Shown: positions 24,757-33,342 of the stretch, piece after piece
Position numbering within the stretch: position 1 is the first letter of the stretch
Layout of the letters: each line of letters begins with the position of its first letter
Assembly: GCA_900539185.1 (NCBI GenBank)
Contig: UQBG01000015.1
Location: 1 to 64,000 of the forward strand
DNA: 64,000 nucleotides
Source: an uncultured Clostridium sp.
GTDB taxonomy: Bacteria; Bacillota; Clostridia; Lachnospirales; Lachnospiraceae
Direction of reading: 5' to 3'
Made by a program: the position numbers and the translations under genes
The notes under the pieces: model-generated
The model's input: the letters and a program-made list of their open reading frames with translations, nothing else
Told to the model about the DNA's origin: nothing
The model's database searches: none

Positions 24757-26227
24757 GATAATTATGCTTGCGGTTGTTCTGGTTGTTTTGGTTGCGATAT
24801 CTGCAACGGTGATTATGATTAAAAAACCGGATTTGACCGAAAAGAAGGAAAACGAGACGGGAGTCGATTCGGATGTCGGAACGAAAACGGATGTAAAAGT
24901 CATAACATTTGCTGTTCCTGATATTTGTAAGATAGAGGAAGAGAACCTTCAGTACTTTAATGATGCACTTATTAAGGACGGTCATGATTACAGGCTTGAG
25001 ATAAAATATCTGGAATATGAAAATTATGCTGCACTGCTGGAGGATGAATTAAAGAGCGGTGATACAGATATCGCGTTTTTGGGATTAGGCGATGCGAGCG
25101 GAAACAATAATATATATACACTTATTAATTCCGAACTTGTTCTGAATCTTGATGAGGTTCTGACACAGGAGTCGGGGGCGGCACTTTATAATGCCTTTCC
25201 ACAGAATCTATGGGAGGCGGTTAAATGTAATAAGCATATTTATTCAATACCATCCACACTTGTGGATGATCGAGGGGTATTTGCTGCATTTAACAGAGAT
25301 TATGTAGCGGATGAGGATATAGAAGAGTGGGATGGAAGTATAGACGGGATCTATGAGATTCTTAATAATACCGAGTGGAATAATACGGATGCATGTCCTT
25401 TCCAATATTTAATAAGCGGATATTCGTTTGAGAATATGATAGGGTGTGAAGTGAGATATGGCCTGCTGTTTGATTATGACTCCCTGACGATTGAAAATCC
25501 TTTGGAATCAGAGAAGTTTACAGATTATCTGAAAGTACTGGATCAGATGAAGGAAGACGGATATATGAGTACTTCTGTAGAATATCTTGATAATCCCGGA
25601 TTGGAAAAAGCGGGAGTATTGGATAATGTTAAATCCGGTAATTATATGGTTGCATTATCGTATGGTACAGTCGATGATGCATTTCAAAAGGATAATGTAA
25701 CCGTTAAGAAAGTAGAGCCATATTTATCATCAAGAATAAATGGTTCCATAGCTATCTCAAAACATACAGATGATACAGATGCCGTGGTGGAGTTCCTTGG
25801 ACTCTTATACGGAGATGGAACCTATGGCAATCTTCTTTTGTATGGACAGGAGAATATAGATTATAAGGTTGTAGACGGAATTGCCTGCAATATGGACGGC
25901 GCAGATCTGGAGAATAAGGATATTGATAAGCTCTGCTTAAATTTGTTTGTAAACATACAGCCAGTCAGAGGCGAGAATTATATGGTTGATCGTAAGAATG
26001 AGTTTTTTTCTTTTTATGACAATATAGAATTATCACCGTTTATTGGTTTTGAACCGGATACAACTGATTTAAACAACATTTCAAAGGATCTGGATGAATT
26101 TATGAGAAGTCTTAAAAATGAGACTGTAGAGGAAGCAATCGGGAGTACCGGGGATAAGCTTACATCTGATGGCATGGAGGAATATCTTAACGGTGTTAGA
26201 AGTCAATGGGAGGGGTATCGACAATGA
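24740..26227 (+). CDS. Membrane-anchored extracellular substrate-binding-like protein
   Basis: The product has 495 residues. An N-terminal helix (about 5-27) with no lipobox Cys anchors it. The outer part has the size and pattern of family 1 solute-binding proteins: a KVITFAVPD-type first strand, LKSGDTDIAFLGLGD, and paired domains with a late KHTDDTDAVVEFLGLLYGD stretch. ATG 24740 or 24743 may be used. The stop overlaps the start of the ABC ATPase gene by ATGA. Unlike classical importers, no MalF/MalG-type permeases are present; the permease in the operon is of the ABC-2/exporter kind. The ligand is unknown. Confidence 0.78.
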   Translation: MMKRNRIIMLAVVLVVLVAISATVIMIKKPDLTEKKENETGVDSDVGTKTDVKVITFAVPDICKIEEENLQYFNDALIKDGHDYRLEIKYLEYENYAALLEDELKSGDTDIAFLGLGDASGNNNIYTLINSELVLNLDEVLTQESGAALYNAFPQNLWEAVKCNKHIYSIPSTLVDDRGVFAAFNRDYVADEDIEEWDGSIDGIYEILNNTEWNNTDACPFQYLISGYSFENMIGCEVRYGLLFDYDSLTIENPLESEKFTDYLKVLDQMKEDGYMSTSVEYLDNPGLEKAGVLDNVKSGNYMVALSYGTVDDAFQKDNVTVKKVEPYLSSRINGSIAISKHTDDTDAVVEFLGLLYGDGTYGNLLLYGQENIDYKVVDGIACNMDGADLENKDIDKLCLNLFVNIQPVRGENYMVDRKNEFFSFYDNIELSPFIGFEPDTTDLNNISKDLDEFMRSLKNETVEEAIGSTGDKLTSDGMEEYLNGVRSQWEGYRQ

Positions 26228-27087
26228 TACTGAAGCTGGAAGAACTTACGAAACTATATAAAGATAAAGTTGCATTGGATGGCGTATCATTTTCTTTTAG
26301 TCCCGGAATATATGGTCTTTTGGGACCGAATGGTGCGGGAAAGTCCACTATGATGAATCTGATTACGGATAATCTGACTCCAACCAAAGGGTGTGTATTA
26401 CTGAATGAAAGAAGTATAGACGAACTGGGTAGTGAATACAGAAAGCTGTTAGGATATATGCCACAGCAGCAGAATATATATCCGGAGTTGTCACTCAGAC
26501 GTTTTTTGTATTTTATGGCATCCCTGAAGGGGCTGAAAAAGGAAGAAGCTGAAAAAGATATAAACCATTATGTAAGGATGGTAAGGTTGGAAGATGTACT
26601 GGGAAAGAAGCTGGGAACTTTTTCGGGTGGGATGAAGCAAAGGGCATTGATTGCACAGGCACTGATTGGTGATCCGGGCATATTGATTCTGGATGAGCCG
26701 ACTGCCGGACTGGATCCGAAGGAAAGGATCAGAATTCGGAATCTGATATCCGAGGTCGCACGGGATAAGATTGTTATCATTGCTACACATGTGGTCACAG
26801 ATATAGAATTTATTGCAAAAGAGATAATCATGCTGAATAACGGAATGATAATACGGAGCGGTTCTCCCTCTGAATTGCTGGATGAGTTAGACGGAAAGGT
26901 ATGGAATGTCTTTTTATCAGATGAAGAGATAGATGAAGTAAATGCCAAGTACAAGGTAAGTAATATTTCAAGGGATGCAGAAGGTATCATTGCCCGGATT
27001 ATCACTGAATCCTATGAGGGCAGATGGAAAAAAGAGGCAGTACGACCGAATCTTGAGGATTTGTATTTATATCTTAACGGAGACTGA
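26224..27087 (+). CDS. ABC transporter ATP-binding protein, ABC-2 exporter type
   Basis: The product has 287 residues. I chose ATG 26224 because GGGAGGGG is upstream; it overlaps the previous stop. Walker A GPNGAGKST is at 34-42, then a Q-loop (MPQQQNIYP), the signature FSGGMKQR, Walker B ILILDEPTAG and an H-loop (ATHVV). The C-terminal 70 residues are the extra domain common in export or lantibiotic-immunity-type ATPases. It follows the substrate-binding-like gene and precedes a large permease by 2 bases. Confidence 0.93.
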   Translation: MILKLEELTKLYKDKVALDGVSFSFSPGIYGLLGPNGAGKSTMMNLITDNLTPTKGCVLLNERSIDELGSEYRKLLGYMPQQQNIYPELSLRRFLYFMASLKGLKKEEAEKDINHYVRMVRLEDVLGKKLGTFSGGMKQRALIAQALIGDPGILILDEPTAGLDPKERIRIRNLISEVARDKIVIIATHVVTDIEFIAKEIIMLNNGMIIRSGSPSELLDELDGKVWNVFLSDEEIDEVNAKYKVSNISRDAEGIIARIITESYEGRWKKEAVRPNLEDLYLYLNGD

Positions 27088-27089
27088 GC

Positions 27090-29195
27090 ATGAGTATATT
27101 AAAGAATGAAATCTGTAAATTGTTGACGAAAAGAACCATATGGATTCTTTTTGTTCTGACGGCGATTAATCTTTTGTTTCAACTGTATATCATGAATACG
27201 CCGAATGAAGATGGCTATACACTTAAGGAGTACAGCGGATTCTATCGTGAAATGAGTGAGTATAGTCAGGATGGGTTGCTGGGTGAAATTGAAAAAAGAG
27301 AAACAGAGGCAGATACATATGGGGAAGCCAATCTTTATTCCAGAGTATATAGGGAAGTGGAGGCATGCATTACATATGATGAATATCTCAGTTCGATTGA
27401 TGAAAAAGCCGAAGAGATCACCATTATGAACCGATATGCAGATAATGGTGGATATGCAGTAAGAAATGCTGAAAAAACAAGAGAAATATACCGGAAGCTG
27501 AAAGGAACAGAGCTGAAGGTAGAAGATCCGATGGGTATACTTAATATTACGGATAATGAACTTACAGACTACATAGTGATCATAATGATATTTATGGTTG
27601 CCGTTAATCTTGTTTTTTATGAAAAAGACGAGGATCAATTAAGTTTTCTTCGAACAACAGCAAACGGCAGAAAAGAGTTGATGGCTGCGAAGGTTGCCGC
27701 AATGGTTTTGTTTGTTTTGTTTATTATCATGGTTCTATATGGAATGAATGCAGTCGTAAGCCGGTGTTTTTATGACTCCATAGATTTTGAGAGTCCGCTT
27801 CAGAGTGTATATCTATATCGGAACAGCCCGTTTGGATTAAGTATAGGTGGGTTTCTGCCCAGTTATTTCCTTGTCAAATTCTTAAGCTGTGTATTTCTTG
27901 GAATCCTGTTTATGTTGCTGTGTGCGGTATTTGACCGTATCATTTTTGTGTTTGTTGCATCGGCGTTAACGGTTCTTGTTGAAATTCTCTGCTATACCAA
28001 TATTTCCGGCACACATTTTCTTGCGTTTTTAAAATACTTAAATATTATGTCGGGTGTCAAAACCGGAGGTATGTTCTCTGATTATGTGAACCTGAATATG
28101 TTTGGATATCCGGTTAATACATGTTTTTTGTACGGGATATTGTGGCTGATCGGAACAGTTATCTGTACAGTTTCAGTCATCCACTATTTGGAATTGCCAC
28201 ATGAAAAAAGAATAGTTTCGCTACAGAAATTTAGATTTCCTAAAGGGTTCGAAGGTCATACGTCTCTTTTTATGCATGAGTGCTATAAGATGCTTATTCC
28301 GGGCCGGGGGCTTTTGATACTGGCTGTTTCCTGTCTGTTTGTGATATGGTGGAATCCTACAGAGAAGATTCGGTTTGATACTGTCGATGAGGTTTACTAT
28401 AAAGAGTATATGGAAAGATTTTACGGACCGTTAGATTCTAAAACCTATGAGATGTTGGAAAAAGAAAGTGCAGTCTATGATCAGATGGCTGCAAATATAT
28501 CCGCGGATATTGAACAGGGGAAAAGTGAGAATTATATCAGCATAAAGTACAAGGATGAGTTAGACAGGCAGACTGCGTTCGGTATGGTTACAGAACATGT
28601 CATGTATCTTGAAGCCCAACAGGGGGGATGGTTATTTTATGAAAAAGGATATGATATTCTTACGGATCATAAATACTCTGGAAATCGAGATGTTTCACAG
28701 GCATTTGTATATGTTATTATGCTGATAGCTATTACACATGGCATTTACGGTGTTGATTATGGTAATTCCGAAATGAAGATTTTAAGAACCACTTATCATG
28801 GTAGAAGAAGGCTGAACATGATCAAGGGAGGCTTAGGCATGTTCAGTACGATTATCTCGTTTGGACTGGTATATGTTGTACGATTGTTGAATGTACTTCA
28901 CGCTTATGGTCTCAATGGTTTGAATGCGCCTGCTGCAAGTATGGAACATCTTGCACAGATTCCGCAGAATATATCGGTACTCCTTTATATTTTAATCATT
29001 ATGCTCATGAGATTGATCGGTGGTCTGATCGTTACGAAGGTTGTTTTTGTCTCATTCAAGCAGTTTAGGAACAGTATTCCTGTGATAATTTTAGGAATTA
29101 TAATATTTATAATACCACTTGTTCTTGTCGCATTTGATGTTCCGAATGCACAGTACATCTTATTCAATCCATTGCTGCTGGGAAATGTATTTTAA
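27090..29195 (+). CDS. Large ABC-2-type permease
   Basis: The product has 701 residues with about 12 membrane helices in two similar halves. Each half begins with a basic amphipathic start, a helix, then a long outside loop (residues about 45-145 and 440-530) before a group of five helices. This looks like a fusion of two ABC-2 permease units, so one chain may form the whole channel. The start is 2 bases after the ATPase stop. It ends the operon and converges on the GT2 gene with only 17 bases between stops and no visible terminator. Substrate is unknown. Confidence 0.85.
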   Translation: MSILKNEICKLLTKRTIWILFVLTAINLLFQLYIMNTPNEDGYTLKEYSGFYREMSEYSQDGLLGEIEKRETEADTYGEANLYSRVYREVEACITYDEYLSSIDEKAEEITIMNRYADNGGYAVRNAEKTREIYRKLKGTELKVEDPMGILNITDNELTDYIVIIMIFMVAVNLVFYEKDEDQLSFLRTTANGRKELMAAKVAAMVLFVLFIIMVLYGMNAVVSRCFYDSIDFESPLQSVYLYRNSPFGLSIGGFLPSYFLVKFLSCVFLGILFMLLCAVFDRIIFVFVASALTVLVEILCYTNISGTHFLAFLKYLNIMSGVKTGGMFSDYVNLNMFGYPVNTCFLYGILWLIGTVICTVSVIHYLELPHEKRIVSLQKFRFPKGFEGHTSLFMHECYKMLIPGRGLLILAVSCLFVIWWNPTEKIRFDTVDEVYYKEYMERFYGPLDSKTYEMLEKESAVYDQMAANISADIEQGKSENYISIKYKDELDRQTAFGMVTEHVMYLEAQQGGWLFYEKGYDILTDHKYSGNRDVSQAFVYVIMLIAITHGIYGVDYGNSEMKILRTTYHGRRRLNMIKGGLGMFSTIISFGLVYVVRLLNVLHAYGLNGLNAPAASMEHLAQIPQNISVLLYILIIMLMRLIGGLIVTKVVFVSFKQFRNSIPVIILGIIIFIIPLVLVAFDVPNAQYILFNPLLLGNVF

Positions 29196-29212
29196 CTGTA
29201 ATGTACAAATCC

Positions 29213-30460
29213 CTACTCATTTGCCATGATCTGCTCCAGAGTCAGATTCTTCTCGTGCTTGATCGGTTTCCATTCTACCTTTGAGAACAGAGACACGATA
29301 TAGATCGGAATGTAGGTCAGCATAAACAACGGAAAGGTAATGGTATACAGAAGCTTCTTCCAAGTAGGACAATGGATCTGCTTCCATTCTGTGATCGTTG
29401 TGATGAGTCCCAGAATGAAGACCGTCAGGCACAGACTGATAAATAGCTGGAGCAAAGAGGTACCGAGGGCAGCAAAGGAGCCATTTCCCAGAAAGCTATA
29501 TACAACAGCCACCAGATTGACGAGGATGCTGACAGCGGTTAAGGCAGCGGCTGGCAGGATATTCATCAGCATGTCGTAGCAGGAGAAGCTGCCATGGAAG
29601 ATCCCCTTAAAAAGAGAGCTGCCATACTTCTGGAGCACCTGTAGATAGCCCTTTGCCCAGCGCAGACGCTGATTCCAAGACTGCCGGAAGCCGGTAGGCT
29701 GCTCATCATAGAGGATGGCATCAGCAGAATAGCCGATGGTAACGCCGCGGGAGACATTGGATATGGTGAATTCGATATCCTCTGTCAAAGTGAAAAAGTT
29801 CCAGCCGTTATAGTCATTGATTACCTTGTCTGAGAACAGAAAGCCGGTTCCGGATACCGCACTGCTGCTTCCGATCGCCATACGGGCAGCGTTCAGGTAC
29901 TTTGCCTCACGGAGAAACCAAAGGGCATATCCGGCAGAGATCCAGTTACTTCCGTAGTTCTTGGAATTCCGATAGCAGGTGACGATCTCGTGACCGTCTG
30001 TATAGGTCTGGTTGATGGCACGCAGAAATCCCGGATCTAAGATATTGTCTGCATCTAAAACAATATATGCATCGTACTGTTCATTTCGAACATGTTTAAT
30101 CTTATCTAACAGAAAATTCAATACATATCCCTTTCCGACATGTGTGGTATCCGTTCGCTCATAGACGATGGCACCGTGCTGCTTTGCCACCTGTGCGGTC
30201 TGGTCGGTACAGTTATCGGCACCGACATAGATATCTATCTGATCCATAGGATAGTCACAGGCCTGGATACTGTCGATCAGAGAACCGATGACGGTTTCTT
30301 CGTTTCTGGCAGCGATCAGGATAGCAAGACGGTGAAACACCTCCGGCTGATGCACTGCTTTTTTACGAAAGAAAGAAATCACGATATATAGAAACTGATA
30401 AGAGTAACAAATGAAAAATATGTACATAATAATTTTGTTTATGAGTTCGACCGTATGCAT
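29213..30460 (-). CDS. Membrane glycosyltransferase family 2
   Basis: The product has 415 residues. I chose ATG 30460 because GGAGG lies 8 bases upstream; ATG 30466 is too close. One helix stands at the N-terminus and about four at the C-terminus. The catalytic domain (about 45-270) has ILIAARNEE, the DAD motif in VLDADN, GTGFLF, TED and QRLRWAKG (QxxRW). This arrangement is that of processive beta-glycan synthases such as poly-N-acetylglucosamine or hyaluronan synthases. It should make a surface polysaccharide. The surface protein gene transcribed the other way is its only neighbour of like theme. Confidence 0.9.
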   Translation of the reverse strand: MHTVELINKIIMYIFFICYSYQFLYIVISFFRKKAVHQPEVFHRLAILIAARNEETVIGSLIDSIQACDYPMDQIDIYVGADNCTDQTAQVAKQHGAIVYERTDTTHVGKGYVLNFLLDKIKHVRNEQYDAYIVLDADNILDPGFLRAINQTYTDGHEIVTCYRNSKNYGSNWISAGYALWFLREAKYLNAARMAIGSSSAVSGTGFLFSDKVINDYNGWNFFTLTEDIEFTISNVSRGVTIGYSADAILYDEQPTGFRQSWNQRLRWAKGYLQVLQKYGSSLFKGIFHGSFSCYDMLMNILPAAALTAVSILVNLVAVVYSFLGNGSFAALGTSLLQLFISLCLTVFILGLITTITEWKQIHCPTWKKLLYTITFPLFMLTYIPIYIVSLFSKVEWKPIKHEKNLTLEQIMANE

Positions 30461-30599
30461 AATCATTTCCTCCGAAAATAGTCATTCTGATACACTCTGC
30501 TAAAGCAGAAATCCTTGGTATTGCTTTGCTGTATCTATAAGTTACGCCACCGGACAGGCAGATACAAGAATAAAGGCATTACGTATTTATTAAGATTCT

Positions 30600-30613
30600 T
30601 TCATATATATGAA
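30600..30613. promoter_or_regulatory. 14-base perfect palindrome before the surface protein gene
   Basis: TTCATATATATGAA, 54 bases upstream of the start codon at 30668 and between two divergent genes. A possible operator; no regulator is assigned. Confidence 0.3.
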
Positions 30614-30667
30614 TGAAACTGTCAGATTTTGCATATCTTAGCTAACGAGCAAAAAATAGAGGGAAAA

Positions 30668-32086
30668 ATGAAGACATTTAGAAGCGTCTTAAAGACATGT
30701 CTGGCAGTGATATGCATAGGGGTTCTGGCACTGTCATTGAACTCCGGTGAAATCCGGGCAGAAAGCGGATTTTCTACGGAAGCACGTTACACAGGAGGAA
30801 GCTCGATTGCAGAGATCATGAGCAAATATATATATTTTGTGGAGGGAGATCTGACAGGAACTACGACTGCACATACATCGGGAGCAATCGTAGTAGGCGG
30901 AAGTCTGAATTATGCGGTTTCCGGATTCGGAAATCTCATGGCAGCACCATCGTACATTCATCATATTAATGGGCTGAACTATATTAACAGTATCTTTTCC
31001 GGAACAGAGAGCTGTCAGGGGGAACGGATCGTTTATTATGGAACCGCAGAAGCGGGGATCCCCGGATATCTGTTCTATCGTCCGGAAGGGGGAAACGGAA
31101 GCGAAAGTATCCTGTTTCAGAATCCGGACTATATATCCGTGCCCACGATAATGACGGCGATTCGTCAGGAGTCCGCTACGCTGGCAGCAGCCGGAAGTAC
31201 AACGGCATATCGGATCGAAAATGGGGTGTTGACGATTGACTTCGGAAAGGCAGCAAGTGTATCCATCCCGGATGATCTGTCGCAGGTACAGAGAGTAGAG
31301 CTGGAAAATGTAACGATTGAGGATCTGATGACACAGACACATATTATATCGCTTACCGGACAGGGAGCTGTGAATCTGAATGCACAGTCTATCATGGTGG
31401 GAGGTACTACGATCGATCAGAAGTTTAAGGATTATGCGATCAGTAAGGATACGGGATGTGCTTCGACCGGTGGACAGTATTATCTTGGAGGGTTGAACCT
31501 GGTGTGGAACATCCCGAATGCGGATACAGTAAGCTTTGTGAACCTGAATGGCCAGTTGGTAGCACCCAATGCGGCGGTAAGTCTTACCGGAGGAAGACAT
31601 GAGGGATGTGTAATCGCTGCATCGGTAACGACGGATTCAGAGGCACATTTTTATCCGATTGGGAAGCTGGAAAACGAACCGGGCAGCGAAGAGGAACCGG
31701 GCAGCGAAGAGGAACCGGGCAGCGAAGAGGAACCAGGCAGCGAAGAGGAACCGGGCAGCGAAGAAGAACCGGGTAGCGAAGAGGAACCGGGCAACGAAGA
31801 AGAACCGGGTAGTGAAGAGGACCCGGGTAGCGAAGCGAAGCTGAGTACGGAAGAAGAACCGAGCAGTGGAACAAAACCAAGTAGTGAGGAAAGCGGCAGT
31901 ACCTCTGATCGGGAGATCTTAGAGGCGATAAGGCAGACGCCGTCGACAGGAGAGAGGATTACGACAGAGAAACCACATGCCGTGGGAACGGCCGTTCAGA
32001 CAGGAGATGAAACAGGAATATTCTGGATGTCCGGTCTGGCACTGGCTGCATTAGGCAGTGGAATCTGGATGTGGAAGAGGAAATAG
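30668..32086 (+). CDS. Choice-of-anchor A surface protein with EPGSEE repeats
   Basis: The product has 472 residues. I chose ATG 30668 (GAGGG upstream, followed by a proper signal peptide ending near RAES). The main part (about 45-335) is a choice-of-anchor A domain: FVEGDLTGTTTAHTSGAIVVGG near its start and GQLVAPNAAVSLTGG near its end. Nine EPGSEE-type repeats follow (about 337-390), then a Ser/Thr stalk, and the end VQTGDETGIFWMSGLAL...WKRK. The TGD-helix-basic tail looks like a variant sortase signal, as is common in Lachnospiraceae, so it is likely fixed to the wall. It may take part in adhesion or matrix. Confidence 0.85.
   Translation: MKTFRSVLKTCLAVICIGVLALSLNSGEIRAESGFSTEARYTGGSSIAEIMSKYIYFVEGDLTGTTTAHTSGAIVVGGSLNYAVSGFGNLMAAPSYIHHINGLNYINSIFSGTESCQGERIVYYGTAEAGIPGYLFYRPEGGNGSESILFQNPDYISVPTIMTAIRQESATLAAAGSTTAYRIENGVLTIDFGKAASVSIPDDLSQVQRVELENVTIEDLMTQTHIISLTGQGAVNLNAQSIMVGGTTIDQKFKDYAISKDTGCASTGGQYYLGGLNLVWNIPNADTVSFVNLNGQLVAPNAAVSLTGGRHEGCVIAASVTTDSEAHFYPIGKLENEPGSEEEPGSEEEPGSEEEPGSEEEPGSEEEPGSEEEPGNEEEPGSEEDPGSEAKLSTEEEPSSGTKPSSEESGSTSDREILEAIRQTPSTGERITTEKPHAVGTAVQTGDETGIFWMSGLALAALGSGIWMWKRK
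31676..31837 (+). repeat. Nine 18-base tandem repeats coding EPGSEE
   Basis: The unit gaaccgggcagcgaagag occurs nine times with few changes, the last ones more worn (EPGNEE, DPGSEA). Low-complexity acidic stalk within the surface protein gene; copy number is likely to vary. Confidence 0.9.
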
Positions 32087-32110
32087 AACAAAAGCGGGAA
32101 ACGGCAGAAT

Positions 32111-32142
32111 AAACGCTGCGGGGAATCATTCCCGCAGCGTTT
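32111..32142. terminator. Bidirectional terminator after the surface protein gene
   Basis: AAACGCTGCGGG pairs with CCCGCAGCGTTT around GAATCATT. It also faces the convergent regulator gene. Confidence 0.75.
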
Positions 32143-32161
32143 CATACCATTTGAAATGTGA

Positions 32162-32533
32162 CTATAAAAGATTTTTGTTAATATACTGTTTCAGGGCCTC
32201 AAAGCTTTCCTTACTGATAACATGTTCGATTCTGCAGGCATCCTCCAGAGCAATTTCTTCCGGAACACCCAGCTTCTTCAGAGCTGCGGAGATCAGTAAA
32301 TGCCGCTCATAGATCATTTCGGCAATCTGCTTCCCTTCCTCTGTAAGATAGATATAGCCCTCATTTGTAACAGTTATCTGATTCTTAGCACGCAGATTCT
32401 TCATGGCGATGCTGATGCTGGACTTTTTGAAGCCGAGTTCGTTTGCTACATCTACTGAACGTACAACAGGTAGCTTTTGACTCAGAACCAGTATCGTCTC
32501 CAGATAGTTTTCTGCTGATTCGTTTGTTGCCAT
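32162..32533 (-). CDS. DtxR/MntR-family metal-dependent regulator
   Basis: The product has 123 residues. I chose ATG 32533 because AGGTG is 6 bases upstream; GTG 32542 would add three residues. The N-terminal winged helix (about 5-70) contains SAENYLETI and the recognition stretch KKSSISIAMKNLR. The dimer and metal part has ERHLLI and EDACRIEHVIS, the usual Glu/His ligand pattern of MntR/DtxR proteins. It lacks the third SH3-like domain, as MntR does. It is divergent from feo, so it is the first candidate to bind the GTTAG-N6-CTAAC palindromes. Whether it senses iron or manganese cannot be told. Confidence 0.88.
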   Translation of the reverse strand: MATNESAENYLETILVLSQKLPVVRSVDVANELGFKKSSISIAMKNLRAKNQITVTNEGYIYLTEEGKQIAEMIYERHLLISAALKKLGVPEEIALEDACRIEHVISKESFEALKQYINKNLL

Positions 32534-32577
32534 TGATTTCACCTCATATTACATACCAATTGTTAAATATAGGAATC

Positions 32578-32606
32578 AGTATAGCACATAATCGGAACTC
32601 AGGCAA
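32578..32606 (-). promoter_or_regulatory. Promoter of the DtxR/MntR-type regulator
   Basis: On the minus strand TTGCCT (32601-32606), 17 bases, TATACT (32578-32583) with an extended TGC. The palindrome is not found here. Confidence 0.6.
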
Positions 32607-32692
32607 TCCGCGCAAATGAAAAAATAGTCATAGTTACCAAAAACACGTCTTACTTTTTTCTTAAAAAAACTAAAAAAATCGGGAAAAGGTTC

Positions 32693-32721
32693 TTGACAAC
32701 TAATGAGCGTTAGAATATACT
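32693..32721 (+). promoter_or_regulatory. feo operon promoter
   Basis: TTGACA (32693-32698), 17 bases, TATACT (32716-32721). The -10 lies inside the palindrome. Confidence 0.75.
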
Positions 32722-32724
32722 AAC
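32709..32724. promoter_or_regulatory. GTTAG-N6-CTAAC operator at feo
   Basis: GTTAG-AATATA-CTAAC covers the -10 box; an overlapping CTAA-N6-TTAG (32700-32713) adds a second dyad. Binding here would block RNA polymerase, fitting metal-dependent repression of iron uptake. Confidence 0.65.
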
Positions 32725-32772
32725 TATCGAAGAAATGAAAAACTTTATCAATGCTTAAAGGAAGAGGATGAT

Positions 32773-32988
32773 ATGATGCCACTATCTATGGTAGACAAAG
32801 GAACTCCGATCACGATAATGAAGGTTGGAGGAAAAGAGGAAACAAGAAGATTTCTGGAGAATTTAGGCTTTGTTGCCGGTAGTCAGGTGACAGTCGTATC
32901 CGAAATCGGAGGCAATATGATCGTGAATGTGAAGGAATCACGGGTGGCAATCGGCAGAGATATGGCCAATAAGATCATGGTTGCATAA
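32773..32988 (+). CDS. feoA: FeoA-domain protein, first copy
   Basis: The product has 71 residues and is an SH3-like FeoA domain: RRFLENLGFVAGSQVTVVSEIGG pattern and the ending IGRDMANKIMV. FeoA is a small cytoplasmic partner of FeoB. It is the first gene after the metal-controlled promoter. AAAGGAAGAGG serves as the ribosome site; ATG 32776 is an alternative start. Confidence 0.92.
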   Translation: MMPLSMVDKGTPITIMKVGGKEETRRFLENLGFVAGSQVTVVSEIGGNMIVNVKESRVAIGRDMANKIMVA

Positions 32989-33019
32989 GTATGAGATAGA
33001 AGAAAGAAGGAGAGAAAAG

Positions 33020-33238
33020 ATGACGCTGAAAGAAGTGAAATGCGGTGAGACAGTGACGGTTAAGAAGCTGTCCGGAGACGGACCTGTAAAACGTCGGATT
33101 ATGGATATGGGTATTACAAAGGGCGTTTCTATTTATGTAAGAAAGGTAGCACCACTGGGTGATCCGGTAGAAGTAACGGTTCGAGGATATGAACTGTCTC
33201 TTCGAAAGGCAGATGCTGAGATGATCGAGGTCGAGTAA
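33020..33238 (+). CDS. feoA: FeoA-domain protein, second copy
   Basis: The product has 72 residues. I chose ATG 33020 because AAGGAGAG is just upstream; an in-frame TTG at 32981 overlaps the first feoA. It carries the usual FeoA pattern (MTLKEVKCGETVTVKKLSG, RRIMDMGITKG, GYELSLRKADAEMIEV). Two different FeoA proteins before FeoB are common in Clostridia. It probably binds FeoB or gates Fe(II) transport. Confidence 0.93.
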   Translation: MTLKEVKCGETVTVKKLSGDGPVKRRIMDMGITKGVSIYVRKVAPLGDPVEVTVRGYELSLRKADAEMIEVE

Positions 33239-33342
33239 TTTTTTTGATCTTGAAGTTAGTGCTTACTAATAAAAGTTGCTGAGTGAAAACATTTGGTAGC
33301 GAAATCAAACATAAGGATTCAAAATAGAAAAGGAGCGAAAAA

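Noticed and set aside
31676..31837. Possible CRISPR-like array
   Set aside because: The 18-base units are head-to-tail without spacers and stay in frame inside a gene.
30734..31880. Minus-strand frames opposite the surface protein, one with Pro/Leu/Arg repeats
   Set aside because: The repeats are only the complement of the EPGSEE-coding units.
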